Below, piece by piece: positions 1 through 12,600 of a DNA stretch of 64,000 bases; position 1 is the first letter of the stretch; each line of letters opens with the position of its first letter. Source of the stretch: Lutjanus erythropterus (taxonomy: Eukaryota > Chordata > Actinopteri > Lutjaniformes > Lutjanidae). The stretch is from positions 28,136,388 to 28,200,387 of the forward strand of contig CM034597.1 of the NCBI GenBank assembly GCA_020091685.1. Direction: 5' to 3'. Below the pieces are notes generated by a model that was not told the DNA's origin, made no database searches, and saw only the letters and a list, made by a program, of their open reading frames with translations. A program made the translations under genes and the position numbers.

Positions 1-1689
1 TGAAGGAAAACGACACATTTTGCCATATTAGTGCTGCAGTATTGATAGCATGAAGCAAGAGAAAATATTATTTATCATTTAGGGCAGCAACAATAAACAT
101 GCACTATTACTAGAAATGTGACTCAGCTGGTCAGCAGCTCAGGAAACATGCAGGTATGAACAGTATAATACTTTTTTTCCTTTGTAAGTCAGTAAAGATT
201 ATTGTTTTGCAAATTTCATATATTCTTACACTGCATACTGGAACTTTTCCTGATAAATACTTTGCACATTTCTGCATAAAACTGTACAGATCCTTCACTT
301 AAATAACACAATGTACATATTTTTAGAATATGTTCCCATACTTTATTGTCAATCTTCTATTCTCTAGTTGTACTTGCATTGTATCTTTTCTCATATTTTT
401 GTACTTACTATGTAGATTGTTATGATTCTGATTTCACAATAAAAATAACTAGCTATCATACATGCATACTGTACACATTATATCACTATTATTGGAGCGT
501 ACACAGAGCCTCAGCCAGGTAGACGCACTGGAAAACACATTCCTCTTGTGGTTATGTGGTTATCATTAATTTTTGTCTCTTGTTTGTTTGTGCTCTTCAG
601 GGGTGCTTTCACGAGACGGTATTAAAATTCAACCTAACACCCCAGCCTTTAGTGCTACATGTTCTACGGTAATTGTTGTTGGGATCCTGAATGTCACAGG
701 GACAAAACAAGGCTCAAGTGATTCTGGTCTCTTTCTTTGGTGCCATGGTAACTGTGATTGAGAAAGTTCAGCTCCGCTTTGTTTATCCACAGAGAGGTAC
801 AGAAAGTACCGCTGCAAACCTACAGTGCGACCAACGTAGACACATAGTGCCACTCCCTGTGATTTTATGCTTTCAAAATATTACCAAGCATCCAACAGCT
901 ATGATTTTTCAACCCCGCTTCTTGGCTACATTAAAAATAAATGCTTCTGAGATTAACAATGGCGCAATTTAAGTCATTACACATATGATTCATTCTCATA
1001 AAAACCCTAACAAGAAATTTACAATAATCCTCTTACAAATGGCTGCTGCTCATGCCAGGGGAACAATAAGCTGTTCTCTGCTCAATTGAGCTGCATACTA
1101 ATAGGGTGATTATGAGGCCTAATTATCAGATGGCACTTGTCAAGAAGAAGCCGTGCAGTTTGCCCCGAGGACGAAATGCAAAACAGAGACAAACTGTTGT
1201 TTCGCCTGAGAAGCCACTGAGGAGTTTGTCTATTTTATAATACAGCTGGTTAAAAGTCAAGAGGACAAGTCTTTGGATGACAGCCATGACGAGAAGTCTG
1301 AGAACATACCATCAGGTACAAATATGCAGTAAATGTAAAGTACACACAGGACAATGCCCCAGCAGTGAGTCAACTCTGCCAGCAGTGAAGTCACTGGTTA
1401 TTATTAACGTACACCATGAATACATTAGTCACATGTTGAGGAGGATATGAAATATGCATATTCCCTGAGGCCAGCATATGGAGCAGGGATGGTTAAGAGG
1501 AACTGCTAAGAATGATGAACACCAACAGTCCTGACATGGTGACTTTACACTCAGTGATAGAAAGCTTAACACACTGAAGCAGTATGAGCGTGCGTGTGTG
1601 TGTGAGAGAAAGTGGAGACTTGTCTTTCAGCGTCTAATCCCCCCTAGTTGTTCCTAATATACCATACCACCATAAAATGCTCTCATGTT

Positions 1690-3068
1690 ACTTTAAAAGG
1701 ACGGTTTGGAAGTGGGGCTGTATGAGGATCTTATCTATAGTCAGTGTATAACCTACAGTAGCTGGAGGTCAACACTCCCCCAGTTCAGAGAAGCAGGAGT
1801 CCCAGTGTATGAAGGTAAGCAACGCGCTGCTGTGGACAGGGTCGACAGAAAATAGTGTTTTAGATGCCTCAAGAAATCAAATATCAGTTTAAGTGTATAT
1901 TAAATTTAGAATATTTTCACTGCTTTACCTTGCTGTCAGAGAGCCTGTTGCAGTGGTAATCCGCTGGTATACAGAGATGAAACAGTGTGAAGATTTAATA
2001 TTGTAGTGACCAAAATATCACTTTACATATGTGCTGAAAATGTTAAAAAAAATACTCATGCATACTTAAATCAACTTTACTTAATCAACCAATTTGTACT
2101 TTTAATACCAATTGTCAAGAGTTTTATCACAGCTTATTGTGAAACTGATTATTGTTTCATCCCGACTGTTATGTAAGCCAAATATTGCTGGTGTGTTCTG
2201 CCAGGTAATTTTTCCCAGCAGAACATGGGAGCTGCTGGTCTACCACTGCCTCAGACTGACAAACTGTCTTATTGTGTGGCTTCGGTGAATCCAAACTAAC
2301 CTTTTAAAACACCAAAGTCACAAAATAGAGCCAAATTCATACAGAATATAGTGTTGCGTTCAAAAAACACAAGTGATCTCATTCATTTTGAATGCAGCAT
2401 GGTGCAGCAGAAAAAGCTGAAACTGAGCCATCTTTTGGAGAAAAGCAACCCGATGTCACACTGTGGTGGCCAATCACGTAAGCCAGCGATCAAAACTGCT
2501 GTAGTCAGCCCGAAATATCTCTGAAAACAGGCATTATCCAGGCGGAGGTCATGATCAAACTCTACAGTTGCATCCTTGCTTGGTACATTTGTGTACCCAG
2601 CTTTGACTTCTGGGTCTAGTTTGCACTCTATGCTGCAAAACAGTCAAACAGAGCTTTGCTTTGGTTTGTATCCATTTGTCTAAGAGAGAAAGAGAGTGCG
2701 GCTGTGGTCGTGCAGGGTGGAGACTGGGCGAGGAGAGGGACCACTGATAGTGAGAAAGCTGGTGAATCAAAGAAATAATTAATATGTTTCACACCATGAA
2801 CACCCCTGAACAACCCTGCGACTAATCTCTGCAATGCCTTATTCTGTCTGAATGTGGACTAACACAAACATACTAATGCAACAAGACACTATTACTGTTT
2901 TTGTCAAAGGAGTCTGGTGGCTTTGGAGAGAGCAATATATGGTTTACTGTTGTAAAAGGCGGTCTGACAGCAAGGTAAAGCAGTAAAAATACTCTCAGTA
3001 GTGCACACTTAGTTTTGCTGCCAACCTTGTCCACAGAGGTGAATTGCTTTGCTTCCTATCCCTTTAAT
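1690..3068. mobile_element. MITE, family A, with internal insertion
   Basis: The left part (1690-1860) and right part (2950-3066) match the two halves of the compact element at 22067-22536, including GCTGCTGTGGACAGGGTC on the left and its counterpart CCTTGTCCACAGAGGTGAAT on the right. The ends are TTAAAAGGACGG and CCCTTTAAT. The middle, about 1 kb, is not part of the compact copy and is probably an insertion or a longer family variant. Non-autonomous: no transposase frame. Confidence 0.6.
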
Positions 3069-4299
3069 ATACCTTCTACTTAACCACCTGACTGTTTTCG
3101 GCACTCTTGTGGCTGCCAGTGAGCAACAGGACAGTTTTTGAGGAGTCATGGGCATCAGGAGGGACTGGAGATTTGCCATATTTCCAATCTCACACACTGT
3201 TAATAATTCAACGTTTAATATAAAAACAGACGGGCTGTCCGGGAGGGAACAATAGCAGTGAATTATTGATATCCCTCTTCCTCTTGTCTCTGGATTAGAG
3301 GACGGTGATATAGAGTAAATAAGAGGAGAAATTATATCTGGACCAATATTCTTCTGCCCCCTAAAGAGCAATCCCCTGACCTCAAATGTATTAAGGTTGA
3401 ATTACGACTCGTTATTGCTGCTGTCTTTGGAAAGCAGTTAAAATGTGCTTTGAATCCTGATTTATTAAATAAGCAAATGAAAGAGCTTCAGCGGGGCTCT
3501 CATGCTTTTTCTGCCTCCAGTTTTTTTTTTCTTTTCAATGATAGCAACGTTTGGAAAAGGAGACTCCCTGAGGCTTTCACTTCCTTTCCTCCAATTACCA
3601 CCAATGTCACCTCTCTTTTTTTCTTTCAAGCCTCCTCTCTCATTTTATCTGTCAGTCTCAGCCCTCGATGCTCCTCTGTCAGCCTGCCTGTCCACTCTGC
3701 TGTCTTCCTCTCAGTGTGGCTCTCTCGCTTTGCCCATGGGCAGAACAGGAGGTAGAGGATGAAATATAGAGAGACCACAGCAAACACAAATAAATGCCAC
3801 CTCTGTACCCTGTACATGCACACACACACACACACACTTGCAGATCTGGCACTGACCCCGGTGGGAACAGACTCAATCTAAAGCCTCTGCTGCTAGAGAA
3901 ATGTTTCCATCAAATATCAACTCTGAAATTGATCCCACTGCTGGCAGGTGTAGTGTTGAAACCTATGATTGCGTTGACAATCAGCTGAGAGTCAATACAG
4001 TAATATAGAGATGAGGAGACGGCCTCATATGAGCTCCATGTGATTGGTATATTTTCACCACTTTTTTTTGTGCCTCCTAGCCAATCTGAGCCAGGTTCTG
4101 GCCAGTTCTCCAGAGAGAAGATGCAGCAAACTGGTACAGTGAAGGACACTGTGTCTTCTGCAACACTCTCCTCTCCCACTAACATGTACAGTACAAACCC
4201 ACTCACATACAACCACCATGAATCACTCGACCGTCAAAAAATGCACACACATCCATAACGAATGTATCATTAGACTTAAGTAATACAAATAACAATGTC

Positions 4300-5265
4300 C
4301 CAGAGATGGGCTGTATTTATTCAAAATATCTATTTAATTACTTTTGAGTATTTTATAATTAGCATGTTGCTGAAAAGAAACGAGATGTAATTTGCAACAA
4401 AGTACTGATATTTTATGCGAGGAAAGCTTACTAAGTAACACCAGTATACAACTGAGAAAAGAACAAATAACAAACACATGAGTCTGTGATACTTTTTTAA
4501 TACTAAAAAGCACCAACATGTCCTCATACGACAGAACAGGTCGACTGCCACTGACTCCCAAAATGACCAATATGACCAAATATGACCAGAATACCAGGGG
4601 AACAGTCACAGTTTGGTTAGGTTTAGGAAAAGATCATGGTTTGAGTTAAAATAATGTTACACAAAGTTGTGAAAAGTAACTCAAAACTTTAAATAAGTCA
4701 AAGTTGACTTTTGGTTTCCACGGGACACTAACCACGGTTTCCTGAGTGAAAGTGTTTAACCTGTCCACCCCTATGCGGACCTTCTCACTTTTTATACTGC
4801 TTCCGTCATAATTACTAAAGACACTAGAGGTCGGCACATAATAAGAAACGTAAATAAGCCACTTGCACAGACAACCTATACGCCCGTTTTTCAGATGACA
4901 GAAGGCTGAAACCCCCCAACATGTACCCCTGAATGCACAGCCTCCACCTCTAAGACATTCTGATCAGCTACTTCAAATCTTTGATGAAGGAAATTAGCTG
5001 AGCTCATCTTTTCATTGTAAGGTTAAACCCATATTGTTTATCATATTGAGTCAATATTGTCATATTGAGACTACATAAAATGTAATAATATCAGTTTGTA
5101 TAGAATATATTTTTGCATTTTCAAAGTACGAGTTACATGTGATTTAATTAAATGCATTTCTGTACCAGTATTTTGCATTTTATTAAAATACATTTGATGA
5201 GCAAGTATTTGCAATTTGTAACAGGATACTTGTTGATGTATTTATTCACATCTCTGCAGCTTTCC
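4300..5265. mobile_element. DNA transposon relic, family E, with short inverted ends
   Basis: It begins CAGAGATGGGCTGTATTTATTC and ends TGATGTATTTATTCACATCTCTG, so the termini are inverted copies. The interior is AT-rich with no transposase frame. Related tails occur at 8950-9105 and 32690-32880, where the words CTTGAGTA and CCACCACTG or CATCACTG recur. Superfamily not determined. Confidence 0.5.
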
Positions 5266-5596
5266 AATCCTAGAAGAGGAAAATTAATTTAGATAACAGA
5301 ATTAAAAAGCTAAGATCAGCTCCGTTTGAATAACACTTTCAAGATTTGATAGAGTGATGAAGGGTTTCTTATTTCCCTAAATTATTTATTTAAAAAAATG
5401 GAGTGCTTTCAGCAGAGTATGGACAATGTGCAACAATTTCATTGGTTGTCCTCTAATTGCAGCGCCAAAAAATCCCCAGAAATAAATCAGCATATGGCCC
5501 TGCTGTCATCACCTATAGCTCATAATCACACCCACGCCCCCTGTAGCACACAGCTCCTTATGTGCTTGTGTCTGCCTGTTTGTGTGCCTCCACATA

Positions 5597-5625
5597 TGTG
5601 TGTGTGTGTGTGTGTGTGTGTGCGT
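5597..5625. repeat. (TG)n microsatellite
   Basis: About 14 TG units followed by a TGCG/CGCG-rich extension to about 5637; an alternating purine-pyrimidine tract. Confidence 0.95.
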
Positions 5626-8477
5626 GCGTGCGCGCGCGGGTGTCTCCAGTCAGTTGTGTACAAGTGCAGCAGAGAGCAGCAGTGTGAGAAGATGAAAACA
5701 TCAAAACACACAGAACAGAGACAAGGTCATACGTCTCTGTTCTTCTCTCCATCCATCCATCACGACCTCCCGGCTTTGCATTGTTGTCTTCTTTTCTCAA
5801 ACTGCTGATCTTTGAAAACAGGACAGATGCCATATGAGTGCACACAATGTCCAAATCTGCATACTACAATTCACAGCTAATTTTTTTTCCTAATTTCAGC
5901 CGAGCAATGCAGTCAATAAAGCAAACTATTCAAATGAATCCATCAGAAAAGCCTTGGATGAATCGTTGCTAGATAAATGCCACGCGATCAACTCTGACTG
6001 ATGGCTACACTCTGCAGAGCCTGGCTCATCTGCTGGCAGACCGCCAAAGCTGTTGATTAAGCTTCTCATCACCGATTAAAAACAATAACTCGCCTCATAA
6101 CAGAGGTTAGATTATGGTTTGGAAGCCCTGCTAATGCTAAACAAATACACCAAACCCCTGAGAGCCGGGCAGCTGATTTCTAATCGGCAGAGACAGATCT
6201 CATTACATTCACATGCCTCCCATGCTTCACGCTGTAGAGATCACTGCTGCTGCTCCAGTATATGATCTCCAGTTGTGAGCTTGGCAATCATCCAGAGCAT
6301 ACGATTTATGCTTTTTGTTTATTTAACCTTTACAAGATTGTATTCTCATTGGAGTAAATGCTTGGTGTCTGAGAAGAGTGTTTTAGTGTTTATCTTAAAA
6401 ATTAATGTTCAGCCTCTGTCTACCTTTGAAGATGCATTGATCACAGGCTGCTCCTGTCACATCCACATTTGAGCGGCGGCATGTTCGTAAGGCATGGAGA
6501 TCAGGAGGTCCTTGCCAAGGCCAGAACAGATGTGCATTCATATGTAAATACACAGAGCTGTAGAGGGCCACGGTAATGACAAGTTGTTGACAACAGGATT
6601 CATAACCCTTACAGCAGAAATACATGAGACACGGATGCTACCTGTCACAGAGGCGGAGAGGAGCAGCTACACCGAACTCCATCTCTGTAGTGTGTGGTTG
6701 CATGGCAGCTGCGTTTTCTGAGAAGATTTGAAATAGGATAGACGATAGATGATCAGACCAACTGTGTGCATATTGAGTTTTGTCAAGTGTGGTTATGCAG
6801 GGTTTGGAAGCGTATATTAACTGGTACTGAATTAATGTAAAAGATTGTTTTAACTACAGGATCATTGGTACTGATGAAGCATTTATTTAATCATTTTTAA
6901 ACTGATTGTACAAATTTTTTACACAAAAAGAACAGCCGTTTAAAAATAAAGATGAGCTGCGCGATGAACTCATGGGTGTGCGCGACTTCCATGCTCAGTA
7001 GGGGTAGAGTAAAAAAAAATATTCTTATATGTATCACAATCTTGAGGCACCAACCCTAACCCTACTACATTTAAGAGGTGAGAGAGTTTCATAATAACCT
7101 TCAATCTACTAAGCATCACTAACCTCTCCTTCAACCTTCTCCCTGCTCCATCTCCTCCCATAAACACACACAAATACATCATCGTCATTTCGCCTACAGT
7201 TGCACCCCGGCCCCTACCACGTCTGCCCTTTCTTTGCCCTCTTTTTTCAACACCTCAAATCCCTTTCCCCCCTCTTTGCCAACACTACATTTGCACCAGT
7301 GGAAATTTTATCCTCCCAGTCTCCTGTAAAATGCCCAAAATCTAAAAATACCATCCCTGCTGCAGCCACATCCTCATCTGAACTCCTCACCCTTTCCTAA
7401 CACCACAACAACTGCTATCCAGATCCGCCCCATACCTTTCCCCCGCTCTCCCCCCTCTACTCATCCTCCTCCTCTTTCCTCTATACTTCATCCAGGCGAG
7501 ATCTAATTCACGATGAATAATGGATGGACGGACGGATGGATAGAAGACTTTCATCTATGAAGGTTCTCTTTCTCTCTCTGTCTTACTCTTGTGGGATGGC
7601 TGTAGTGCTAATGCAGGGCAACATGCATTGGAGATGAGCCCAGGGACCTCCCACTCAGTCTGTTTGTCTGTCTGCTGCCTGAAGGATCTCTCTCTGTTTC
7701 TGTTTCTATCTCGTTCTGTTCCAGACTGGTCATCGAAAATCCCATTCAAACCATTTCTCATTGTTTCCCAACCTCCTTCCTCTTCGTCGTTCTTTCATAA
7801 TCATCACATCAAACATAAAACTGAAGATTGCTGTCCGTCTTTCCTTATTCCTGTCTTCATCCAATTACCTATCACCTTTTTCCATCGTTCATTACCTCCC
7901 TTCGATTAGTCCTGACCTTGGGATAGTGATCCTTGGTTTGTATTGACCCCGTCCCCCCCGCTCCCCTCCCCTCTAATACCCTTAGAAACCTCATCAAAGG
8001 ACGAATCGCACAATCCACTGCCACCTCCACTGTTAACTGCTTTGTTAGACAAAGGCTGAACCTGCTTGAGTGAAGGAAAACCCATTATGAATGCAACTGC
8101 TCAAGCTCAAGAAATGTCCTGTCTGAATGGCAATCATGTGTATGATTCTGAAAAGATCATGATGCCATGGCAGTCTATTCTCCAGTGGATAAAGGGCCTC
8201 AGGCGTCTTCACTTTTCCTGGAAATCTTGAGTATGGGAGTATGGTATGGGGCAGAGAAACAGATGCTGATAAACAGCGTCATATAATTTTTATAGACAAT
8301 AAATAAGGTTTTGTCTAAAAGCAGCAACAGCAGAATTTGTCTGCCTTAAAGCTCCAAAAGATCTCGCTCAGTTTTGGCTGTTAGACTCACTTACAGCTGT
8401 TGTATTTCAGTGGTGCACCATTGGATTTGATGTGACTTGAATTTTCTCTTTATCTACTTGTAGCTGGCATGATGATT

Positions 8478-9705
8478 AAAGGGATTGTTTGGGTTATTTG
8501 AAGCGGGGTTTTATGAGGTACTTTTCCATAATCAGTGTATAATTTACAGCAGATAGCTGTCAGCATGCCCCCAGCTTGGAGAAACAGCAGGAGTAACAGG
8601 GCAGGGACCCAAACTATGTACTGCTGTGGACAGAGTCAGCAGCTAAATGTATTTAGCGATCGTAAACTTTACCAAAAAAAAGGTAAAAAAAAAAAAAATC
8701 ACCACAAACCACAAAACTGTGATGAAAGGGGAAAAGAGTTATAGAAACAGAGCACTGAGCGTGCAGAGCAGGTGATACATGCTTGTTTGCTTGTGCTTGT
8801 TTTTGTCAGTGACAGGCGCAGATTGTTATTATAAGTGTCTGACAACATTATGGACATTATGCGAAGTATCATTACAGCCTGAGACATTTTTGTAAAAGGG
8901 TATGATACGTTTTGTTTAAGCAGAAACGGCTGTTTTATTACTTTCACTCAGGGGTGGAAGTAATTAACTGCAAATGCTTAAATTGCTGTAATTAAGTACT
9001 TTTCTAACACCACTACTTTTACACGTAATTAAGTAATATTTCAGTAATGTACCAGTAATTGTACTTGAGTACAGATTTTCAGTATACTTTCCATCACTGC
9101 TCTCGCTTTGAAAAACTGTAATTTTAACATCATCATCATTCAAACTCCACAGGAACAAAATAAAGCTCACTAAAAATGACTTCTTTTGTTTTTCCATTGT
9201 TTCAACAATAACCAACTCTGGCTTGGTCGAAATAAACTCTTAACTTAGAGCAAGCAGAGCAGGTGACACCAGACAGCAGCTGCAGTCTGTGGTGCGCTAG
9301 GGTCTTATAACTGACCTATAGGACTAGGGTGCACACTTTTATTTTCTTTATGCAAAAATCTGATGCTTTCATATCTCAGATGATGAAAAAATGTGATATA
9401 AAGTGATTTTTACAAGTAAAAGTAAAGCGTTAGTTTGGATTCACACAATAACACAAACTAACTGATCAAAGCAGCAGTAGACCAGGCTTATATAATGGTG
9501 GTTTCTCATTATAAAAGACGTTCTGACTGCAAGGTACAGCAGTTTTTTAGGTGGACCTTTTTATACGTTTTGCTGCTGACCCTGTCCACAGCAGTGCATT
9601 GCTTAGCTTCCTACACTGAGACTCCTGCTGCTTCTCCAAACTGGGGGTGTGCCGACCACCATCTACTGGAGGTAATGCACTGAACCAACCCCCACAAAAA
9701 CCCAA
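8478..9705. mobile_element. MITE, family A, split by nested repeats
   Basis: The left half at 8478-8668 begins TTAAAGGGATTGTTTGGG and includes CTGCTGTGGACAGAGTC. The right half at 9480-9705 includes GACCCTGTCCACAGCAG. Between them are a fragment of family B (8780-8890, with TGACAGGCGCAGATTG) and a family E tail (8950-9105). The order records later insertions into an older element. Confidence 0.55.
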
Positions 9706-10074
9706 CAATTAGCGCTTGGAAGCGAGCAAGAGCAGCAGCTTGTCAAAGAGCCCATCAATAATGCAGGCTGGAGGGAGACCCTGGCTGCCACATCACTGTC
9801 CTGCTGAACCCTCCTGCCTGTCTACCTGTCTGTCTGCATGTCCATCTGTCTCCCTCCCATCCATTGCCCCTCTCACCTTCTGAGTGCCTGCCCGACCTCT
9901 TGCCAGCATCTGCCCGTCTTTCAAACCACACACAAAGTTGTATATGTTTCTAAGCCTGGCTGCTTGTGTTTCTGTGATGCACTGCGCTGCTGTGGCTGGG
10001 GAGATTCGCTGTAAACATATTTCTTATACAAAAAGAAATATCACAAAAATCTGATGTATCCTGTGCTCTACAGA

Positions 10075-10470
10075 TCTTGAACTATTAATCAACACTGTAA
10101 TTTTCTCCCATCTAGATTATCATAACCAACACGTGTCTGTCAATCTGCTCTGCAGTTGGTTCAAAATGCAGCTGCGAGGTTATTAACCAGAACTAACCCT
10201 TGGTCTTGTTCTAGCATCCCTCCACTGGCTTCTTGTAAAACACAGAATAATCTACAAGATCCTGTTGACTAAAGCACTGCGTGACCTTGCCCCCAGGTAC
10301 ATTTACACATCTTCTTGTTCCATATTACACCCCTCAACCATGACTGTCAATTTTCTGCCTCTTATTCATCCTCGCTCCAACTGCAAAACAAAAAGGGGCT
10401 GCGCCTTTGTTGTTTTAGTCCCATCTCTCTGAAATCATTGACCTCTGACCTCTTAATTTTTATTTTTCTT
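10075..10470 (+). mobile_element. LINE reverse-transcriptase relic (L2/CR1/Rex type)
   Basis: In shifting plus-strand frames one reads the C-terminal reverse-transcriptase region of L2/CR1-like LINEs: a CLDYCN-like block (SHLDYHNQH), QLVQNAAARLLTR-like text, then LASLHWL, a YKIL block and LRDLAPRY. Stops and frameshifts break it into pieces, so it is a dead 5'-truncated copy. Clade within the group is not resolved. Confidence 0.75.
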
Positions 10471-12239
10471 AAGTGCCAGATTTAAAAAAAAAGTGAAGTA
10501 CCAGGGTTGGACATTTACATTTTCACTTTCTGACCTGTAAAGTTAGGAATTTAAAAGTAAAAGAATACACATTTTTACTTTTTTCTGTACTTAATTAGTT
10601 TTAATAATAGGAAAAAAGTGTATGTATGTTATGTGTTATGTTATTAATTTCTTATTAAATTAATGGGCAACTATTTTGATCATTGATAAATCAGTTTGAG
10701 TATTTTTCTTTAAGAAAGCAGTCATATATATATACAAGGTTGTTTGTGATTAATGTAATATTCTAGTGTGAACACAACATTTATTGTTTATCAATGTAGG
10801 GATGCTAATGATTAATAATGAACCATGAATCACCGTGTGTTTTGTATCTTATTAAGAAACAATTGATTACTTTATTGATTGATAATGTGTTCAACTATTG
10901 GTTAAGGAAAATGCACAAAATAAGCAACCCTAATCACTTTCATACTTGATGAGCAATAACATGAATAAATCACAAAGAAAAGATTCTCAGGAAGGCAACA
11001 AACTCATCCAGTGGCTTGGACACAGTGCAAGATAAACAGCATCATTTAGAAAGAAAAAAAAACAAAAAACAGATGCAGTCATATTTTAGCAAGACTGCCT
11101 GAACAAAAACTTCAATTATCAACATGCCAAAGCAAGAAAATTACAGAAATCAGAATGCTATTCCACACAGGGGGGCGAGGACAGACTCCGAGGGGAACCA
11201 ACAACAGTAATAACAGCTGCTGTTCCATCATATACGCCAGCAGAATAATAATCAGCGCTGTATTACACAAGCTAGCAGCCTTCAACTAACCTCTCATCAT
11301 GTTAGTCAACAACAGCACACAAAATGGCGGGCGAGCCAGTGGCGCGGACAACAACACAAAATAGCAGAATAAGTGCAGGGTGAAAGGTGCAGTTGAGGCC
11401 GTGATTCATGCTACCGCTTTCATTACGGAGATTAGGTACGATGGCTCACCCACAGACAGAAAAATATTCATTAGAAAGTGGCGTGAAGGGAGCTGGAAAA
11501 GGCGCAGCGATGAGCAGGTTTACCGTTCTGTTAATTCTGCTGTAATCAAAGCCATGAAGAGGCAAATTAGACAGAGACAATACTGTCCGGAGGAAGCGCG
11601 GGAACAAAAGCCCAACAGGCCGCAGAGGCAGCTGGGATGGTGCAGGTGTCTGATAGTAAAACGAACATCTGGCTTTGTAGTTGCTTTGTTCTGAGTCAGT
11701 GAGAAACAGAGTGAAACATTCATTTCATCCGTCCATTCATCCACCCTTCTGGTTCCGTTCCTCATGTTCTTATTCTCTTCACAAAACATGCACATGCTCT
11801 CTGTTCTCACTCTGATAGCAGCCCAGCAACACTGGACCACTTAAACACAAACACTGTGTGGTCTGGGACTGGCTAGGCCCCAAACCAGTCACACCAGTGT
11901 TAAAAAACTATTTGTATAAATGTGAAGTCTGTATTTCCAATAACTCCACAGCACAGACACAAACCCGCACACACACACACATCCATGCAGACATGCTGAC
12001 TCGTATTTAAACACAGTGCACCTCAACATCATTATCTCAGCAGTTTCATGCCCAGTAAAATACAGGTAACCTGCCACATATTTCCATTTCACTGTGGTGT
12101 ATAATGAGATTGTTAATCTGCAGGCTGTGGGTTGAATGAGACATGGCTGTGATGATAGCTAAAAACATATTCAACGTCTTACCTTGTAAAGATGTCTAAA
12201 CATGTAAGGCTAAAAGTCTGGATGGCCACACACATCCTA

Positions 12240-12600
12240 ATCTTGCTCTTTAAAGGAACAGTTTCGGACTCCTTAAAGGGTAACTAGTAAAGGGTATTTT
12301 TCAAGCTGGACCTTGTTTTCCAATGTTTCTGTGTCTAAGTGACTAATGGGGACTACAATTTTCGACACTTGCCCAGTATTGACCCAAACCGCTGCAGCTG
12401 TCAGCCATAAAATGGGCTGCAATGTAATCCTTATGGGCAATTATACCTCTCAAAGTTCCACTAAAAGTGCTTGTTTTTGCCACAGACACTGGCTCAGCCT
12501 GTTATTCTGAGTATCTGACAACAAACCCACCTGACTGCCTTTACAGAAACAGCAATTTTATCATTGTACTTTGTAAAACATTTGGTCTCAGATCAGTCTC
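12240..12600. mobile_element. MITE, family B
   Basis: AT-rich element with the words CCCAAACCGCTGCAGCTGTC and AAAGTGCTTGTTTTTGCCAC, shared in part with 8780-8890. I know this text as a frequent non-autonomous repeat in percomorph fish (recollection, not a search). No coding frame. Confidence 0.5.
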
